From contig CAYNYI010000096.1 in the NCBI GenBank assembly GCA_964401455.1, forward strand, positions 1 through 10,549: a stretch of DNA of 10,549 nt, given 5' to 3'. The number at the start of each line of letters is the position of its first letter. The stretch's first letter is position 1. Both the position numbers and the translations under genes were made by a program. Positions 7,431-10,549 of this stretch are shown piece by piece. The stretch is from CAYNYI01 sp964401455. Lineage in GTDB: Bacteria; Fibrobacterota; OXYB2-FULL-49-7; CAYNYI01. Below the pieces are notes generated by a model. That model was given only the letters and a program-made list of their open reading frames with translations. It was not told where the DNA came from and did no database searches.

Positions 7431-9155
7431 ATGATTACTATAACTGAAGAACAGACCGTTGCATTGCGGAAGCTCCGAGAGGACCCCAGAGACAGCCATG
7501 CGAGGCGTGAGTTGAATTCATTTTATTGGGAAAAACTCGATGAAATCGTATTCGCCTCCATCGAAATGTCTGAAAAAAACGGCATAGACTTGACTAAATA
7601 TCGGGAATTTATAGATTTCGGGCTTGTCTCGAAGGAGCTCTTTCAAAGCAGTGAGGAACTTAATTCTGTTCTGAAACAGACCGAATCCGGGGAAAACCGC
7701 GGATTGATTTATTATTTTTCGGAATGGATAGAAAAACAGTATGAGGAAGCCCTGAATTTCAATAAAAAAGAAGAAATTCAAAGGAAAATTGCCCTGAAAC
7801 GGGGCGAAATTAAAAACGAAAAACAGAAAGTATTTTCGCTTCAGTCCGAGAGACTGGCTAATTATGAACGCGGAATAAAGCCTGTTATGAAAAAAGCCGG
7901 AACATTGAACCGCTCCGCTCTTTCCGAAGAATTAAAGAAGATGAAGTCAATGGCTTCCAGACATGATAATATGTTTCTTAAAGTCAATCGAATAAAAAAA
8001 CAGCTCTCCGAAGGTCTATACCTTAATGTGGAAAGAAAACGCGAGCTGGTCAATATGGAAACTGAATTGGCGGACCTCAGAAATAAGCTTGAAAAGCTGT
8101 CCTCGCAAATAGGAACCGGAGATGAGTTTTCTAAGATACGAAATGTATCGAAGACCATTGAAGAGATCATTGGAGAAATGATACTTGCTCAGTCTGAGAT
8201 AGTCAGGATGCAAAGAGCGCTTGAAAACATAGACAATGAAACGAGTTCGCTTTCTCCGGAGGAAATAAACAGCAGAATAGGAGAGGTGACAGGATATAAC
8301 AGAGAACTTTCTCAGCTTGCCGCGAAACGCGCGAGAACCACTCCGTTTCCATGTATTTCATCCCGGTCAAATTTTATTTGTAAGAAAAAGATAGAATCTA
8401 TTCTGAAAAAAATAGAGGAATTTGATCCGAAGCTCTTTAATAATGAGAGAGCTCTTTATATGGGTATGCCGGATATACTTATAGTTCCCGGAACAGGAAA
8501 CGGCATATATGATTTTAAATATAACACTCTTTTTATACCGCTTCTTCCTATCGGCTCTCCCGAGGAGTCTGTTTTTAATGCGGTTGTTGAATATAAGCTT
8601 GATGTCGATGAGGATAAACAGATGCTCAACTCCTACAATAAGCTTGACGATTACCGGGGTATCCGTTCTTTACTCACTCTTAAGGAAAAGTTCAGAAAAG
8701 ACTATACTGTTTGGATGACGCAGGAGGTAAACGGCTACCGGGTTTTTCCCAAGGAAGTCCGGGTCTGGTTTGAAAGAGAGGTCGCGCCTTCTAAAAATGA
8801 AATAGTGCGACCGAAGAAATACCACCCTCTTTTGATGACTGAACAGGAATACAATAAGCTTCATGAGGCTCTAGAAGAAAAAGAAAAATCCGGAGAAGCC
8901 GATTCCGAAGACCATTTCGCTCTCGGAACAATATATGAGTATCGGGAGAAACCCGTGCTTGCTGAAGAGTGCTTTAAAAAGGCGTATGAGGCAAATCCGT
9001 GGAATCTCAACGCATTATTCAATTTTGCCATTATGAAGCTTAAAAACCATAAAAAAAGTGAAGCTTCGGAATTATTTAATGAATATGTCAAAAAAAACAG
9101 CAGGTCATGGTGGGCTTCGGTATGCCGTGAACATGTCACAAACTCCAGGGGTTGA
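7431..9155 (+). CDS. Cytoplasmic coiled-coil protein with C-terminal TPR repeats, function unknown
   Basis: I do not recognise this 574-residue protein by name. It has no signal peptide or membrane segment. Residues 1-105 look helical. Residues about 110-150 and 160-300 are rich in Glu, Lys, Leu and Arg with heptad-like spacing, indicating long coiled coils. A globular part follows at about 340-460, with GIYDFKYNTLFIPL (358-371) and a helix carrying NAVVEYKLDVDED (383-395). The C-terminus (about 491-560) is a pair of TPR units: DHFALGTIYEYREKP, AEECFKKAYEANPWNLNALFNFAIMK and a third helix pair. The start at 7431 is chosen because a GGAAAG site precedes it by nine bases; a TTG at 7350 in frame would add 27 unconvincing residues. 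It heads a packed run of four genes. A scaffolding role is likely but is inference. Confidence 0.75.
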   Translation: MITITEEQTVALRKLREDPRDSHARRELNSFYWEKLDEIVFASIEMSEKNGIDLTKYREFIDFGLVSKELFQSSEELNSVLKQTESGENRGLIYYFSEWIEKQYEEALNFNKKEEIQRKIALKRGEIKNEKQKVFSLQSERLANYERGIKPVMKKAGTLNRSALSEELKKMKSMASRHDNMFLKVNRIKKQLSEGLYLNVERKRELVNMETELADLRNKLEKLSSQIGTGDEFSKIRNVSKTIEEIIGEMILAQSEIVRMQRALENIDNETSSLSPEEINSRIGEVTGYNRELSQLAAKRARTTPFPCISSRSNFICKKKIESILKKIEEFDPKLFNNERALYMGMPDILIVPGTGNGIYDFKYNTLFIPLLPIGSPEESVFNAVVEYKLDVDEDKQMLNSYNKLDDYRGIRSLLTLKEKFRKDYTVWMTQEVNGYRVFPKEVRVWFEREVAPSKNEIVRPKKYHPLLMTEQEYNKLHEALEEKEKSGEADSEDHFALGTIYEYREKPVLAEECFKKAYEANPWNLNALFNFAIMKLKNHKKSEASELFNEYVKKNSRSWWASVCREHVTNSRG

Positions 9156-9158
9156 TAT

Positions 9159-9824
9159 ATGCCCGCCTCCTTTAGAATTTTAATCTTTTTTTTAATATCC
9201 GGACTGTTACCCGGTGCTTACGCCGGGCTGTACGCTTATGGCGATTTTTCTTATTCCGGTTATGGAGTGCCTCTCTCTTTCGGTGGAGAGTTCTACTCAT
9301 TTGCGGTCGGAAGTATTTCGGATTCAAGTCTGGACTTTGCTTCCGGACATTCAGGAGGCGCAGGTATGCGTCTGAACTCTTCCGCGGCACTTGAATTTGA
9401 ATACTATAACGGCATTTTCGGCACTACAGATAAAGGTTACTTTTCTTCTGATGCCTATTATACATGCTATCTCATGAAATTTTCATATTATCCTTTTGCT
9501 TTTGACAGGATGCTCAGCTTTCTTGATTATTCTTTTTCTTTCGGTTTGGGGTACGGATATCTTGATTTTAAATGGGCTCCCGAGTTTAACACTACCGGTG
9601 GGGGCGGAAGAATAAAGACCATCGCTACTCAATTTGGTGCCAGGATGGAAGCCGCAGTTTACGGACCTGTTTTCTTTTATATGAGTTCCAGAGTACTTTT
9701 TAACAGGTTTTATACCAAAATTCTTCTTACATACGACAGATATGAATATCCGAATACACTTGAAGGAAACATCGCTTCTGTTAAAGCAGGGCTTATGTTC
9801 AAAATACCGGAAGGAAACAACTGA
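9159..9824 (+). CDS. Exported beta-barrel-like outer membrane protein, function unknown
   Basis: The 221-residue protein has a clear Sec signal peptide: a short basic start, a hydrophobic core at residues 7-18, and an AYA cleavage site after Ala22. No lipobox Cys is present. The mature part is rich in Tyr, Phe, Gly and Ser in alternating patterns (for example SFSFGLGYGYLDF at 125-137 and FFYMSSRVLF at 172-181), as expected for the strands of a small 8- to 10-stranded outer-membrane barrel. It ends LMFKIPEGNN, so the usual terminal aromatic residue is not the last one. The ATG lies three bases after the previous stop, with an AGGGG ribosome site about ten bases upstream inside the previous gene. 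Its stop overlaps the next start by one base (TGATG). It could be an adhesin, assembly factor or periplasmic barrel-like protein; no named family is evident. Confidence 0.7.
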   Translation: MPASFRILIFFLISGLLPGAYAGLYAYGDFSYSGYGVPLSFGGEFYSFAVGSISDSSLDFASGHSGGAGMRLNSSAALEFEYYNGIFGTTDKGYFSSDAYYTCYLMKFSYYPFAFDRMLSFLDYSFSFGLGYGYLDFKWAPEFNTTGGGGRIKTIATQFGARMEAAVYGPVFFYMSSRVLFNRFYTKILLTYDRYEYPNTLEGNIASVKAGLMFKIPEGNN

Positions 9825-10390
9825 TGGAGTTCAGAGATTTTGAAAATGACATATGGGATGAATACCGCTGGGACCGCTATTTCGCTGATGAGGAGGGCGC
9901 TTTTAAAGATGGAAATTTTGTCGATCCGGATTTCGACGAAGACGTTGAGGATGATATTGATGATGAGAGTTCTTTTCCTGGGGGAATCAGACAATTTCTG
10001 ACAAAACCTGAACGCAGTCCGGTATCAGATCCGGTATACCGCAAGGCGATAACAATAACCATGGTCGCGTATAGAAAGGTCAGCCGGACCTCAGAACTTC
10101 CTGTATATTTTGATTCTTTTCTTTTTAACCTTGAAGACTGCCGTGCCTTTATTATTGCAGGATGCAGCGCAATGGATGAAAAAAAGACCCTTGGCATGGC
10201 CATTTCACATTTTAAAAGGGCGGTCAGACTTATCAGTAAGTCATGTCTTATCCTTCACAGATCAAAAAGAGAAAAAAAACTTGAGCCGTCTTTACGTGAG
10301 CCTGTGTTTCATATGCTTATTACCCTAAACAGGGAGCTGGAAAAAAGAATAAAAGAGCTGCGCCTAGAGTGGAAGAAACATTATGGATAA
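9824..10390 (+). CDS. Helical protein with strongly acidic N-terminus, function unknown
   Basis: I do not recognise this 188-residue protein. The first 50 residues contain 22 Asp or Glu and look disordered, with a run DPDFDEDVEDDIDDE at 34-48. Residues about 68-185 are predominantly helical and increasingly basic, forming about four helices: 68-90, 95-118, 121-146 and 156-186. The ending ELEKRIKELRLEWKKHYG is typical of a terminal amphipathic helix. There is no signal peptide or membrane segment, so it is probably cytoplasmic. The start overlaps the preceding stop by one base and its own end overlaps the next gene by eight bases, so translation is coupled to both neighbours. The charge split suggests self-masking or a protein-protein interaction role, which is inference. 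A four-helix HEPN-like fold is conceivable, but I see no RxxxxH nuclease motif. Confidence 0.65.
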   Translation: MEFRDFENDIWDEYRWDRYFADEEGAFKDGNFVDPDFDEDVEDDIDDESSFPGGIRQFLTKPERSPVSDPVYRKAITITMVAYRKVSRTSELPVYFDSFLFNLEDCRAFIIAGCSAMDEKKTLGMAISHFKRAVRLISKSCLILHRSKREKKLEPSLREPVFHMLITLNRELEKRIKELRLEWKKHYG

Positions 10391-10549
10391 AAATCCAGGT
10401 TTCCGACTCGCTACTGATAGACCGGACTTTCATACTGAGATTAAAGGTCGTACTGCTCTTTTGTGCCATTCAGCTTCTGTAAATTCCTTACTGACTCATT
10501 CATTCAAGCTTCTAAAAAATTCTCTCGGTGATAATCTTGTAAGATTATT
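10383..10549 (+). CDS. DUF1343 (NamZ-like exo-beta-N-acetylmuramidase) protein, N-terminal fragment
   Basis: Only the first 55 codons are in the window; the gene continues beyond 10549. The N-terminus reads MDKNPGFRLATDRPD, then a segment with IKGRTALLCHSASVNSLLTHS and a further LGDNLVRL stretch. This matches the start of the DUF1343 family, where a short strand-helix-strand unit (typically KGKRVGLLTNQTGV, then a helix, then a VALF strand) precedes the GPEHG motif. The founding characterised member, NamZ of Bacillus subtilis, removes N-acetylmuramic acid from peptidoglycan fragments. No signal peptide is seen, so this copy would be cytoplasmic, unlike the secreted Bacillus enzyme. The start overlaps the preceding gene by eight bases. 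The catalytic part is outside the window, so activity cannot be judged. Confidence 0.7.
   Translation, partial: MDKNPGFRLATDRPDFHTEIKGRTALLCHSASVNSLLTHSFKLLKNSLGDNLVRL

Noticed and set aside
1..10549. Search for CRISPR arrays, tRNA, rRNA, insertion sequences, toxin-antitoxin or defence genes
   Set aside because: No repeated spacer pattern, no tRNA-like cloverleaf, no transposase motif and no nuclease or toxin signature was seen in any frame.

Overview
This window looks like a stretch of chromosome from a Gram-negative, probably anaerobic bacterium that carries at least one [NiFe] hydrogenase. The base composition is moderately AT-rich. A protein with a signal peptide and aromatic, alternating strands points to an outer membrane, and the complete hyp set implies a nickel-iron hydrogenase elsewhere in the genome. 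I cannot name the lineage from sequence alone. A spirochaete or another deep-branching Gram-negative phylum would fit, but this is a weak inference. I see no insertion sequence, phage gene, tRNA, rRNA or CRISPR array. Coding density is very high, with short gaps or overlaps between genes.

Bases 1-5190 (+ strand) form a maturation operon for [NiFe] hydrogenase in the order hypA (3' end only), hypB, hypF, hypC, hypD, hypE. HypA and HypB deliver nickel. HypF and HypE make the cyanide ligands from carbamoyl phosphate. HypC and HypD assemble the Fe(CN)2CO unit. Start and stop codons overlap at hypB/hypF, hypC/hypD and hypD/hypE, so the genes are almost certainly co-transcribed and translationally coupled. 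Every intact protein keeps the key residues of its family. The hydrogenase structural genes are not in the window.

Bases 5236-7282 (- strand) hold a convergent two-gene unit. A membrane-anchored relative of the divergent polysaccharide deacetylases is transcribed first. It is followed 13 bases later by pdxJ, the last ring-forming step of the DXP-dependent vitamin B6 pathway. The deacetylase relative has lost almost all of the family's usual catalytic and metal positions.

Bases 7283-7430 are the divergent intergenic region, with a perfect short inverted repeat and only weak promoter-like sequence.

Bases 7431-10549 (+ strand) carry a tightly packed run of four genes: a cytoplasmic coiled-coil/TPR protein, a small exported beta-barrel-like protein, a helical protein with a strongly acidic N-terminus, and the start of a DUF1343 (NamZ-like) protein. 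The first three are not recognisable by name. Their packing (3-base gap, 1-base overlap, 8-base overlap) suggests a shared task at the cell envelope. This run and the degenerate deacetylase are the parts most worth a second look; I did not find convincing evidence of a wholly new defence or mobile system.
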